NCBI RefSeq assembly: GCF_036569345.1
Contig: NZ_DATCQT010000025.1
Span: forward strand, 43,467-107,466
Reading direction: 5' to 3'
Origin: Clostridium_AD sp036569345
GTDB lineage: Bacteria; Bacillota; Clostridia; Clostridiales; Clostridiaceae
Length of the DNA stretch: 64,000 nucleotides
Below are positions 35,843 to 43,749 of the stretch, piece after piece. The notes under the pieces are model-generated. The model had not been told where the DNA came from. It saw only the letters and a program-made list of their open reading frames with translations, and made no database searches. A program made the translations under genes and the position numbers. Position 1 is the first letter of the stretch, and every line of letters starts with the position of its first letter.

Positions 35843-35898
35843 ATATATAATCCTCCTTTACACTAAAAACATATTAGTATGTTTAATTATTACAGGGA

Positions 35899-37806
35899 TC
35901 AAACTTCTATGAACATATCTTTTTCTTCACCACATGATGGGCAAGTCCACTCCTGCGGTATATTTTCAAATAGAGTTCCCTCAGCTACTTCGCCTTCATC
36001 ATCACCAATACCAGGATCGTATTCATAACCGCATCCATTACATACATAATGTTTCCAAGTTGGAACAAATTTCTTTGGAGTAGCTGACTTCATTTTCACC
36101 ATTGGTGGAGCCACAGTCTTTGCTTCTCCATTATCTAAAGCATCAGTGAGAAGTGGTAATATTTCCATTAAATCACCCACGATACCGTAGTCTGAGTTTT
36201 TAAAAATTTTCGCATTAGCATTGATATTTATAGCAACAATTGTAGAAGCATCCTTTATACCCTTTAAATGCTGACCTGCACCTGAAATACCACAAGCAAT
36301 ATAAAGATTTCCTTTAAATTTTTGACCAGACATACCAACATAACGATTCAGTGGTAAATATTTAAGTGTTTCAGCTACTGGACGCGAAGACCCTATAGCT
36401 GCACCAGCTTGAACTGCCAAGTCTTCTATAAGTTTCATATTTTCTTTTTCACCTATACCTAGTCCTACGCTGACAACTCTTTCAGCCTTAGTTATAGGAG
36501 TGTCTATTGGAATTCCAACTGTAAAATCATATTTATCTGCCTTAAGAGCTTCCACAAGTGCATTCACTTTTTCACTCGCAGTTCCTTCCTTAAAAATCAC
36601 TTTCTTACGGTAACCTGTTGCAGGTCCACGTTTAGTAGCTTTACCTGTGTTTTCGTTTTTCGGCATCTTACCTATGATGTGTGCAGCGATAACAACGCGA
36701 TGAATCTCATTAGTTCCTTCATATATTGTACAAATTTTCGCATCTCTGTAAGCTCTTTCAACTTCCATACCTTTCATATATCCGTTTCCACCAAATATTT
36801 GAAGTGCGTCGTTTACGATCTCAAGACAAACATCTGAAGCATATTGCTTCGCCATTGCGGCTTCCATGCTGTAATTTTCATGGTTTTCTTTAAGTTCTGC
36901 TGCACTGTAAATAAGTAATCTAGCTGCTCTAAGTTTTGTCGCCATATCTGCCAACTTAAAAGATATAATCTGTTGCTGACATATAGGTTTACCAAATTGA
37001 ACCCTTTCTTTTGAGTACTCTAAAGCATTTTCATAAGCGCCTTGAGCTATTCCTAGAGCCTGAGATGCGATGCCAATACGGCCGCCATCCAAAGTTGACA
37101 TAGCAATCTTGAAACCATCACCCAGATTTCCTAATAAATTTTCTTTAGGGACTAATACGTCGTTAAATAAAAGTTCTGCAGTAGCTGACGAACGAATACC
37201 CATCTTGTCATAATGTTGACCAATGCTAAAGCCTTCAAACCCTTCTTCCACAATAAATGCACTTATACCACGAATACCTATATCAGGCGTAGTAACTGCA
37301 AAAATAACGTAAATATCTGCCTTACCAGCATTTGTGATGAAGATTTTTTCACCATTTAAAATGTAATTATCACCATCAAGTACAGCAGTGGTTTCTGTAC
37401 CACCAGCATCACTACCAGCATTTTCCTCGGTAAGACCGAACGCGCCAAGTTTCTCTCCCTTAGCTAATGGAACCAAGTATTTTTGTTTCTGCTCCTCTGT
37501 TCCATATGCATAAATTGGGTATGTGCCCAAAGATGTATGAGCGGAAAGAATTACGCCTGTGCCACCATCTACTCTTGATAATTCCTCAACAGCAATTGCA
37601 TAACTTATTATGTCCAGACCTGCTCCGCCGTACTCTTTTGGAAATGGAATCCCCATCATCCCTATATCTGCTAGTTTTTTAATTGCTTCTGTTGGGAATT
37701 TGTTTTCCTGATCCAACATAAATGCAATAGGTTTAACTTCCTCCTCTGCAAATTCTCTGATTTTTGTTCTCAAATTTTCATGCTGTTCTAAAGTCTTAAA
37801 AAACAT
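35899..37806 (-). CDS. Fusion of acyl-CoA dehydrogenase, EtfA FAD domain and rubredoxin
   Basis: A 635-residue three-part protein. Residues 1-380 are a full acyl-CoA dehydrogenase: FAD-binding GAFGLTEENAGSDAG, GERVQFGKPI-like region (SKERVQFGKPICQQQ), IFGGNGYMKGMEVERAYRDAK and the catalytic-Glu block IYEGTNEIHR (E363). Residues 400-570 match the C-terminal FAD-binding half of electron-transfer flavoprotein alpha (VSVGLGIGEKENM, GSSRPVAE, GNLYIACGISGAGQH, AININANAKIF). Residues 585-635 are rubredoxin with CNGC (589, 592) and CPSC (622, 625). Electrons could pass from acyl-CoA through two FADs to iron within one chain and then to the flavodiiron protein next door. GGAGGTG precedes the ATG. Physiological acyl-CoA unknown. 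Confidence 0.93.
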   Translation of the reverse strand: MFFKTLEQHENLRTKIREFAEEEVKPIAFMLDQENKFPTEAIKKLADIGMMGIPFPKEYGGAGLDIISYAIAVEELSRVDGGTGVILSAHTSLGTYPIYAYGTEEQKQKYLVPLAKGEKLGAFGLTEENAGSDAGGTETTAVLDGDNYILNGEKIFITNAGKADIYVIFAVTTPDIGIRGISAFIVEEGFEGFSIGQHYDKMGIRSSATAELLFNDVLVPKENLLGNLGDGFKIAMSTLDGGRIGIASQALGIAQGAYENALEYSKERVQFGKPICQQQIISFKLADMATKLRAARLLIYSAAELKENHENYSMEAAMAKQYASDVCLEIVNDALQIFGGNGYMKGMEVERAYRDAKICTIYEGTNEIHRVVIAAHIIGKMPKNENTGKATKRGPATGYRKKVIFKEGTASEKVNALVEALKADKYDFTVGIPIDTPITKAERVVSVGLGIGEKENMKLIEDLAVQAGAAIGSSRPVAETLKYLPLNRYVGMSGQKFKGNLYIACGISGAGQHLKGIKDASTIVAININANAKIFKNSDYGIVGDLMEILPLLTDALDNGEAKTVAPPMVKMKSATPKKFVPTWKHYVCNGCGYEYDPGIGDDEGEVAEGTLFENIPQEWTCPSCGEEKDMFIEV

Positions 37807-37946
37807 AAATACACCTCCTTATAATAATACGGTTTTATAAATGTCGCTTTTCAAAATCTGTAAACCCACAACACATAACTACCGCAAGCAAAACTAATCA
37901 ATATGTTTTACCGCATCAACCATACCTATAAACGACTCCTTTAAAT

Positions 37947-37998
37947 GTATACCTAAACCGTATACGTTTATCATATACCTTTTTTGTATACATTACAA
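37947..37998 (-). promoter_or_regulatory. Promoter with two Rrf2-type operators upstream of the fusion gene
   Basis: Minus strand: -35 TTGTAA (37993-37998), 17-bp spacer, -10 TATGAT (37970-37975). Operator 1 GTATACC-TAAAC-CGTATAC (37947-37965) lies just downstream of the -10; operator 2 ATATACC-TTTTT-TGTATAC (37973-37991) fills the spacer. Centres are 26 bp apart. Both match the palindrome at the rrf2 promoter (13/14 and 12/14 arm bases). The leader to the gene start is about 155 bp and shows no other gene. Confidence 0.8.
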
Positions 37999-38120
37999 GT
38001 TAATCTCAAACTTTTTTTTCGTCATTATTACACATAAAAATCTGTATAAAAGAATATCAACATTTAACTATAACTATGTATGCATATGTCACTTTACTAA
38101 TAATAATTCCATTAAATTAG

Positions 38121-38627
38121 ACAACCTCCACAACACTCGAGGAACATAGATGCATAGAGGTACGTGAAGCTGCGAATCATTTATTTGCCCTAGGAAATCA
38201 ATCTATATTTATTGGAGATTCACTTCCTGACAACACTGAATTAGAAGATTTATCATTATTAAATTCAGATGTAGTTGAGCTTAGCATAGAATTAAAAGAA
38301 TGTGATAATGTAGCCTTAAGATTATTAAGTGAAACTTACACTCAAAGAGAAGATGAGGCTAGAGATGTTATAAGAGCTAGCGAAAGTAGATTGCTTCTTA
38401 ATGGTGATAAAATATATGAATTAAATACAATTGATAAAAATTATGGGGATATTACTATAGATAACGAAAATTACATGAGATATATGGGAGAATTACAAAT
38501 TTTGAAAACAAATCAAAAATGGGATTATAGGACAAATGTTGTAGCTTCTGTTTTACAAAAGGATATATATCTATTAAAATATATAAAGGGTGGAAAAAAA
38601 TTTCACTTTAACATAATAAATAACTAA
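38121..38627 (+). pseudogene. C-terminal fragment of a MupG/DUF871-type 6-phospho-N-acetylmuramidase gene
   Basis: The frame is open for 168 codons from 38121, right after a TAG, and has no plausible start or ribosome site. Its conceptual product begins with TSTTLEEHR, the conserved T-L-E-E-H-R of DUF871/MupG proteins, followed by NQSIFIGDSL and the C-terminal lobe with ARDVIRASESRLL and a final beta-rich domain (NYMRYMGELQILK to FHFNIINN). Full proteins have about 360 residues, so the N-terminal half (TIM barrel) is missing. MupG hydrolyses MurNAc-6P-GlcNAc in wall recycling. Next to it is a broken MurR gene, so the locus looks like a decaying MurNAc operon. Confidence 0.72.
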
Positions 38628-38653
38628 AATTAAATTTAATAGGGTGTGCGATT

Positions 38654-39497
38654 ATGAATGTATTACAGTATATAAAGCAAAATTACGATAGCTTTACGGA
38701 TAGTGAAAAATTAATAGCAGATTACTTATTAGAAACCAAGGAAAGTATTTTAACAATGTCAGCTAAGGAAATAGCTTATTACTAAAACATCTGCCCCAAC
38801 TGTTGTTAGATTTGCTAAAAAAATGGGATTTAATAGCTTAAATGAAATGAAGCTTCAGTTATCTATAAGTTTAGATAAAATGGATCAATCTTCTGAGTTT
38901 CAATTTTTAGATAGTGATTTAGGAACAAAAAATATAATTCACACAATAAAAAATTCAATAGATTCTATAATGCAGCAGACAGTTAACTTATTAGATGAAG
39001 AAGAGCTAGATAAGGCAATAGAACTTCTAATTAATGCAAAAGATATATATATCTTTAGTGTGGGAGTATCAGCTTTAGTCGGACAGGATTTTTATTATAA
39101 GTTAAGCAGAATAAATAAGAGATGTATATCACACCTAGATACCCATTTGCAAATAACATCATCTATATTAATGCAGCCAGGTGACGTAACAATAGCAATA
39201 TCGTACTCAGGAGAAACAAAAGAAGTTATTAAATGCGCTGAAAATGCTAAAAAAAGAAAAATTCCAGTAATAGCAATTACAAAGGCTAGTATAAATAATA
39301 AGATAGCTGAACTCTCAGATGTAGTGTTACGTGTGCCCGCAGTTGAAAAATCTTTAAGGGAAGGTGCAATTAGCTCGAGAATATCACAGTTATCAATAAT
39401 AGACATGTTATTTATAGGAATGGCTAGAAATAATATAAAAGAGGTAGAAGAAAAGTTAATTGAAACAAGAAAAGCACTTAAAGAACTCTATAATTAG
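38654..39497 (+). pseudogene. MurR/RpiR-family regulator, frameshifted in the HTH region
   Basis: ATG 38654 opens a frame of 43 codons with the RpiR N-terminus (NVLQYIKQNYDSFTDSEKLIADYLLET..ILTMSAKEIAYY), which ends at TAA 38783. One base later in phase (from about 38781) the family sequence resumes as TKTSAPTVVRFAKKMGFNSLNEMKLQLS and runs to 39497 through a SIS domain (YIFSVGVSALVGQDF, ISYSGETKEV, VIAITKAS). A single inserted base near 38780 explains the break. The remaining ATG at 38823 begins inside the second half of the HTH and would give a 224-residue SIS-only protein unable to bind DNA normally. MurR-type proteins sense MurNAc-6P. Confidence 0.78.
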
Positions 39498-39532
39498 GTT
39501 ATGTAAATAAAAATAGGTTATTTCAAAAAAAA

Positions 39533-39566
39533 TAAAAGTCCTGAATTAAAAAATTCAAGACTTTTA
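39533..39566. terminator. Bidirectional terminator
   Basis: TAAAAGTC-c-TGAATT and AATTCA-a-GACTTTTA form a stem with one mismatch, flanked by A/T runs, between the murR pseudogene (+) and the secreted-protein gene (-). Confidence 0.75.
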
Positions 39567-39582
39567 TATTTTTACAACTATT

Positions 39583-40332
39583 CTATTTTATAAGTGTTAA
39601 AGAATTTAAAAGAGTTAAAAGTCTAGCTGCTAAAGTAGTTAACTCTGTGTTTTTTACTGTATACTTTTGAAACGCATTGTCTAATCTTTCATTTAATTTT
39701 TCAAAGTAAGTTTTCTCTACAGGTACTGCAGGTACTACTGGCACTGTAGGATCAACTACGGGTACTACTGGTGTAACTGGTGTAACTTCTGGTTTTACAC
39801 AATCTTTTTTAGTAGTTGCATCTTTTACAGCTAACAAAACTGCATCAGCTTCAGTTTTTACTGCTGGATCTAATACTAACTTATTATCTTCAATTCTTTT
39901 TAATTCTACTTTTACTGCTTCTGCATTTGTAATAATTGCAGTTTTTAAAACTTTATTAGCATCTTTAACTGTTGCTATTTTATCCTTTTGAGCTTGTATA
40001 ACTTCTTTCTGCTCAGCAGTAAGTGTTACTTTTATATCTTTAGATTCTACTTTACTCATATGGTTTTTAGTGTATTTCTCAGCCCAAACTTTATCTTTCG
40101 CAATTTTACTAGCTACTTTTGAATCACTTAATTTTGTATTATCCATATGATTTTTAACGAATTTTGCATTCCATTGCTCAGTTTTTGTAGTTTTAAAATC
40201 TATTTTCTGTGCTACAGTAGTTGGTTTTACACATTTCGAATCTTTATTTTGTTGAGCAGCATAAACCCCAGATGACAAACCTACTGATAATGTTAAAGCG
40301 ACTACAAATAAACTTAATTTTCCTTTTTTCAT
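39583..40332 (-). CDS. Secreted protein with helical repeats and Pro/Val-rich linker, function unknown
   Basis: A 249-residue exported protein. The signal peptide (1-25) ends in SSGVYA with a likely cleavage after Ala. The mature part is Lys/Asp/Thr-rich and mostly helical; KNHM and WA(E/K) blocks (WNAKFVKNHMDNTKLSDSKVASKIAK and WAEKYTKNHMSKVESKDIKVTL) form an imperfect internal repeat near 53-105. A Pro/Val run (about 195-215, PVTPVVPVVDPTVPVVP) links to a short helical tail. The repeats resemble uncharacterised 'wall or spore coat' helices but I cannot name a family. A 13-bp stem-loop lies in its leader. GAGGAGGAGTTAAC precedes the ATG. Confidence 0.7.
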   Translation of the reverse strand: MKKGKLSLFVVALTLSVGLSSGVYAAQQNKDSKCVKPTTVAQKIDFKTTKTEQWNAKFVKNHMDNTKLSDSKVASKIAKDKVWAEKYTKNHMSKVESKDIKVTLTAEQKEVIQAQKDKIATVKDANKVLKTAIITNAEAVKVELKRIEDNKLVLDPAVKTEADAVLLAVKDATTKKDCVKPEVTPVTPVVPVVDPTVPVVPAVPVEKTYFEKLNERLDNAFQKYTVKNTELTTLAARLLTLLNSLTLIK

Positions 40333-40363
40333 GTTAACTCCTCCTCATATTTTCCTTATGTAG

Positions 40364-40398
40364 ATAACAATTATGGATCATTATCCCATAATTGTTAT
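40364..40398 (-). promoter_or_regulatory. Perfect 13-bp inverted repeat in the 5' leader of the secreted-protein gene
   Basis: ATAACAATTATGG and CCATAATTGTTAT flank a 9-nt loop, ending about 32 bp before the ATG on the minus strand. It could be a 5' stabilising stem-loop or a dimeric-repressor operator. Confidence 0.6.
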
Positions 40399-40484
40399 TT
40401 CACTTATATATACGATACATGATATGATTTATTAGAGGGTTTTTTTATTTTATATAAAATTATTTTTGTATTAAGTTTTATTGG

Positions 40485-40514
40485 ACAAAAAAAAACCCTG
40501 GAAATATATCCAGG
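40485..40514 (-). terminator. Terminator of the YhhN-like membrane protein gene
   Basis: CCTGGA-N6-TCCAGG stem (40497-40514) followed on the minus strand by GTTTTTTTTTG. Confidence 0.85.
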
Positions 40515-40538
40515 AACTTGTTAGTTTATTAGTGAATT

Positions 40539-41297
40539 TTATTTGAAAGATTTTGTTTCTAAAATTTTATTACCTCCACTTAAAGACAAAAGTAGTTGTG
40601 AAGGAATATAGAAAAACCAAATTGAGAAAAAAGTTATTTGCTGAAACCTACTCATGAAATAACTTGGAAAAAGTGCAGTTATAGCTAATAAAGCTACACA
40701 TATATCACACAAAAGAAAAAGCATCATACCTAAAACTATCATGTATTTGCTAGGTGATGAATATAAATTATTTTTAAAAGCCCCTACAGCTTTAATAATA
40801 CTGTTAAGTAAGGTTATAACATAAAACAATGAAACAGTTATCAAAATATTAATCCCCTCAATGAAAAGGCTTGCTAAAACACATATTAACACTACACATA
40901 GAAAAACAATAAAAAAATTCAAAAGTGTTGCTTTAAGCTTTTTGGTAGTATACCTCGCACAATATGTGATTTGTACCAAAGAAAATAAAGCTACACCTAA
41001 AATAAAAAAACCAAAGAAAATTAGACATAAATCTGCTAGAACGGTTATAAACATTGCCAATTGAAGCAATAATATGTCTCTATGATTAGCTATATCCTTA
41101 TCTGTATCCGCAAGTAAATCCTTAGTTGCGATTACGGATAACAGGAAACAAAGTAATATGCACACATACTTTATATATTCAGAAGAAATAAAAATTTTCT
41201 TTTTATAAAAATCCAGATATAAAAAGAAAATATACAAAATTATTACTATTCCTACTACTACCTTAGTCAATAAAATAAAGAAACCTCTATTTTTCAT
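40539..41297 (-). CDS. Polytopic membrane protein, possibly YhhN/TMEM86-like
   Basis: A 252-residue protein with about eight hydrophobic segments. A segment with LLQLAMFITVLADLCLIFFGFFILGVALFSLVQITYCARYT, read here in parts as TVLADLCLIF and LGVALFSLVQITYCARY, matches the YhhN pattern of an Asp in one helix and F-x-x-x-Q/H-x-x-Y in the next. The C-terminal YMIVLGMMLFLLCDICVALLAI and FFYIPSQLLLSLS also fit that family, whose vertebrate members are lysoplasmalogenases. Plasmalogens are common in Clostridium, so a role in ether lipid turnover is possible but unproven. No signal peptide beyond the first helix. Monocistronic. Confidence 0.55.
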   Translation of the reverse strand: MKNRGFFILLTKVVVGIVIILYIFFLYLDFYKKKIFISSEYIKYVCILLCFLLSVIATKDLLADTDKDIANHRDILLLQLAMFITVLADLCLIFFGFFILGVALFSLVQITYCARYTTKKLKATLLNFFIVFLCVVLICVLASLFIEGINILITVSLFYVITLLNSIIKAVGAFKNNLYSSPSKYMIVLGMMLFLLCDICVALLAITALFPSYFMSRFQQITFFSIWFFYIPSQLLLSLSGGNKILETKSFK

Positions 41298-41505
41298 TAC
41301 ATATCACCACTTAATATATTTTTTAAAAAGTTTACGATGATTATATATTGTGTTAAAAAATAGAATTTTATACAAACCTAATTTCTAATATTGTGTCTTC
41401 TCCAGTTTATAAACATTATACGTTTTCATACTATTTAGACTATAGTGTGGTAACATATATTTATATAGATATTAATAATAAATTCTTAGGTGAGAGAGGG
41501 TTATT

Positions 41506-43431
41506 ATGGGTACAAATATTAGGAAAACTGCGTGGAATACTTTTGTAAAAGATAATATTATTAGCTCATCAGTAAATCATCATGTTGCAGATTCTTGGAA
41601 AAGATGCAAAGGACTAGGTGTAGATTATAATGATGGAATAGGGAAAAACGTCAGTAGAGATGTACTTGAAAAAAATATTTCTGAAAATGAAGAACTTATT
41701 AAAATTGCACGTCCAATTATGGAAAACCTACATACTATAGTCAAAGGTTCAGGTTTTATTATAGTGCTTTCGGATAGAAGCGGATGCATAATAGAGGTTC
41801 TAGGAGATAAACCTGTAGAAGATAGTGCTGATTCAATCAATTTCAATTTGGGTTGTATTTGGACTGAAGAAGCTGTGGGCACAAATGCCATAGGTACGGC
41901 ACTACTTATTGATAAACCTCTCCAAATTGTTGGTGAAGAACATTATTGTAAACCCCACCATAAATGGACATGTTCCGCTACATCAATACATGATGAAAAA
42001 GGAACTATCATAGGGTGTCTTAATATGTCTGGGAATAAAACAGCAGCACATCCTCATACACTTGGAATAGTTGTTGCTGCTGTATATACCATAGAAAAGC
42101 AAATTGCACTATTAAGATCTTATGAACTGATAAATACTACTTTTGACGGCACATCTGACGGTATAATAATTATTGACGTAGATTACTCTATAAGCAAATT
42201 CAATAATAGTGCTGCTGAAATTCTAGAAATAGAACCAAACGAATTATATAAGATTAATATAAAAAAAATGCTTAAAGATGTAGATCTTGAATTCCAGTCG
42301 TTCACTATTAAAGAAATGAGAAGTTATGTTGATTGTAACTTTTATATCAATAATAAGGCAATAAGATTCAGTGTTAATATGCTACCAAGAATGTCAGGAA
42401 ACAAAGTAGTAGGTCTAGCAATTACATTTAGAAAAATAGAACACCTACACAAGACAGTAAATAAAGTTACAGGAAATAAGGCCTCATATACTTTTGATGA
42501 TATTATAACCAAAAATAATAAAATGCTGTCGGTTATAGAAACGGCAAAAAAGATGGCTAAAACTAAATGTTCAATTCTTATCGAAGGTGAAAGTGGCACT
42601 GGAAAAGAACTATTTGCACAGGCTGCTCACAATTATAGCAGTTTTTCAGAAGGACCTTTTGTGGCAATAAACTGTGCTTCGCTACCGAAAGATCTTTTAG
42701 AAAGTGAACTGTTTGGTTATGAAAAAGGAGCATTTACTGGAGCCTCTAAGGAAGGTAACCCAGGAAAGTTTGAATTGGCAGAAGGCGGAACAATTTTCCT
42801 TGATGAGATTGGAGAACTACCTTTAGAAGTTCAATCTAAACTACTAAGAGTACTTGATAATTATAAAGTAAGAAGAATAGGTGGAAAAAGTGAAATAAAT
42901 TTAAACCTAAGGGTACTAGCCGCAACAAACAGAAATTTATTTGAAGAGGTTAAAAATAAAAATTTTAGACAGGATCTATATTATAGGTTGAATGTTCTTA
43001 AAATAGATATCCCGCCTTTAAGAGAACGCAGAGAAGATATTGAACTAAGCGCAAATTATTTTCTTTCAAAACTTAAAAGAGAACATAATAAAAATGGTGC
43101 GGAAAAATTTAGCCCTGAATTTATCAATTACATTAACGAATATAATTGGAATGGCAATGTACGGGAATTACAGAACATTATAGAAAGAGCATATTATTTG
43201 TGTGATGAAAAAATAATAACCGAAAAATATCTCTTTGGAAATATATTAAAAAAAGATATGATGAATTTTGAGGTTGTTTCATTAGGAAATGCAGAAAAAG
43301 GAAATATAATAAAGATGGTAATTGAATGTAATGGAAATGTAATTGAGGCAGGTAAAAAATTAAATATAAGTAAATCCACAATTTATAGAAAAATTAAAAA
43401 ATACAATATAAATTTGGATCAACTTATATGA
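41506..43431 (+). CDS. acoR: Sigma-54-dependent activator of the acetoin operon (AcoR)
   Basis: A 641-residue enhancer-binding protein. The N-terminal GAF sensor (about 60-200) starts with SWKRCKGLGVDY and contains ACT-like TEEAVGTNAIGTAL; a PAS domain follows (about 205-310); the AAA+ domain (about 335-560) has Walker A GESGTGKE and the sigma-54-contact loop GAFTGA in YEKGAFTGASKEG, plus the Walker B GGTIFLDEIGE and ALRERREDIE-like sensor. A Fis-type HTH closes the protein (GNVIEAGKKLNISKSTIYRKIKKY). This is the architecture of AcoR, which responds to acetoin and switches on acetoin dehydrogenase genes. The gene precedes that operon, behind which a sigma-54 promoter lies. TGAGAGAGGG precedes the ATG. 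Confidence 0.93.
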   Translation: MGTNIRKTAWNTFVKDNIISSSVNHHVADSWKRCKGLGVDYNDGIGKNVSRDVLEKNISENEELIKIARPIMENLHTIVKGSGFIIVLSDRSGCIIEVLGDKPVEDSADSINFNLGCIWTEEAVGTNAIGTALLIDKPLQIVGEEHYCKPHHKWTCSATSIHDEKGTIIGCLNMSGNKTAAHPHTLGIVVAAVYTIEKQIALLRSYELINTTFDGTSDGIIIIDVDYSISKFNNSAAEILEIEPNELYKINIKKMLKDVDLEFQSFTIKEMRSYVDCNFYINNKAIRFSVNMLPRMSGNKVVGLAITFRKIEHLHKTVNKVTGNKASYTFDDIITKNNKMLSVIETAKKMAKTKCSILIEGESGTGKELFAQAAHNYSSFSEGPFVAINCASLPKDLLESELFGYEKGAFTGASKEGNPGKFELAEGGTIFLDEIGELPLEVQSKLLRVLDNYKVRRIGGKSEINLNLRVLAATNRNLFEEVKNKNFRQDLYYRLNVLKIDIPPLRERREDIELSANYFLSKLKREHNKNGAEKFSPEFINYINEYNWNGNVRELQNIIERAYYLCDEKIITEKYLFGNILKKDMMNFEVVSLGNAEKGNIIKMVIECNGNVIEAGKKLNISKSTIYRKIKKYNINLDQLI

Positions 43432-43541
43432 TTTTTCCCAAACGTGGGAAAAACTCTATTTATAGACCCACAAATGGGAAAAACAAGATCCATCATCCGC
43501 TTTGTATGTTTTGTATAACATAAAAGTTTCAATTGTGGGAA
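43432..43541 (+). promoter_or_regulatory. Candidate AcoR enhancer sites (three phased TGGGAA elements)
   Basis: TTTTTCCCA-AACG-TGGGAAAAA (43432-43453) is a perfect palindrome. Half-sites recur as CCCA-CAAA-TGGGAAAAA (43467-43483) and TTGTGGGAATATT (43533-43545 area). TGGGAA starts at 43445, 43475 and 43536, i.e. 30 and 61 bp apart, about three and six helical turns. The cluster lies 120-230 bp upstream of the sigma-54 promoter, the usual place for enhancer sites. Confidence 0.6.
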
Positions 43542-43574
43542 TATTCTAATTTTATCAAAAACACTTAAATTATT

Positions 43575-43618
43575 AAAAAGACTTATATTAGGCTTAAATG
43601 CTTAGTATTAGTCTTTTT
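43575..43618 (+). terminator. Terminator between acoR and acoA
   Basis: AAAAAGACT-TATATTAGGC / GCTTAGTATT-AGTCTTTTT forms a 19-bp stem with two wobbles and one mismatch; the loop is TTAAAT and a seven-T run follows. It isolates acoR transcription from the operon promoter. Confidence 0.8.
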
Positions 43619-43661
43619 TTGTTATTTTAATTATAAAAACAGATTTTTTCTAGTTTTTTAA

Positions 43662-43678
43662 TTGGCATAGTACTTGCT
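43662..43678 (+). promoter_or_regulatory. Sigma-54 promoter (-24/-12) of the aco operon
   Basis: TTGGCA-TAGTA-CTTGCT fits the consensus TTGGCAC-N5-TTGCW closely; GG and GC are separated by the required 10 bp. Initiation would be near 43690, about 60 bp before the acoA start. Confidence 0.88.
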
Positions 43679-43749
43679 TTATATATTATTAGATCAATGA
43701 ATTAACAAATCATTAGATCAATAGGTAAATTAAAAGGGAGGTAATGATA

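Noticed and set aside
41448..41475. GGTAACATATATT before acoR as another MarR site
   Set aside because: Only the first ten bases match, no second repeat at 20 bp spacing, and no link with the MarR genes.
43178..43381. Two overlapping minus-strand frames at the end of acoR
   Set aside because: Shadows of the AcoR HTH region; no ribosome site, and overlapping one another.
43432..43453. TTTTTCCCA-N4-TGGGAAAAA considered as the acoR terminator
   Set aside because: The A/T order is wrong for a plus-strand terminator (T run precedes, A run follows); a proper terminator lies at 43575-43618, and related copies occur upstream of the sigma-54 promoter.
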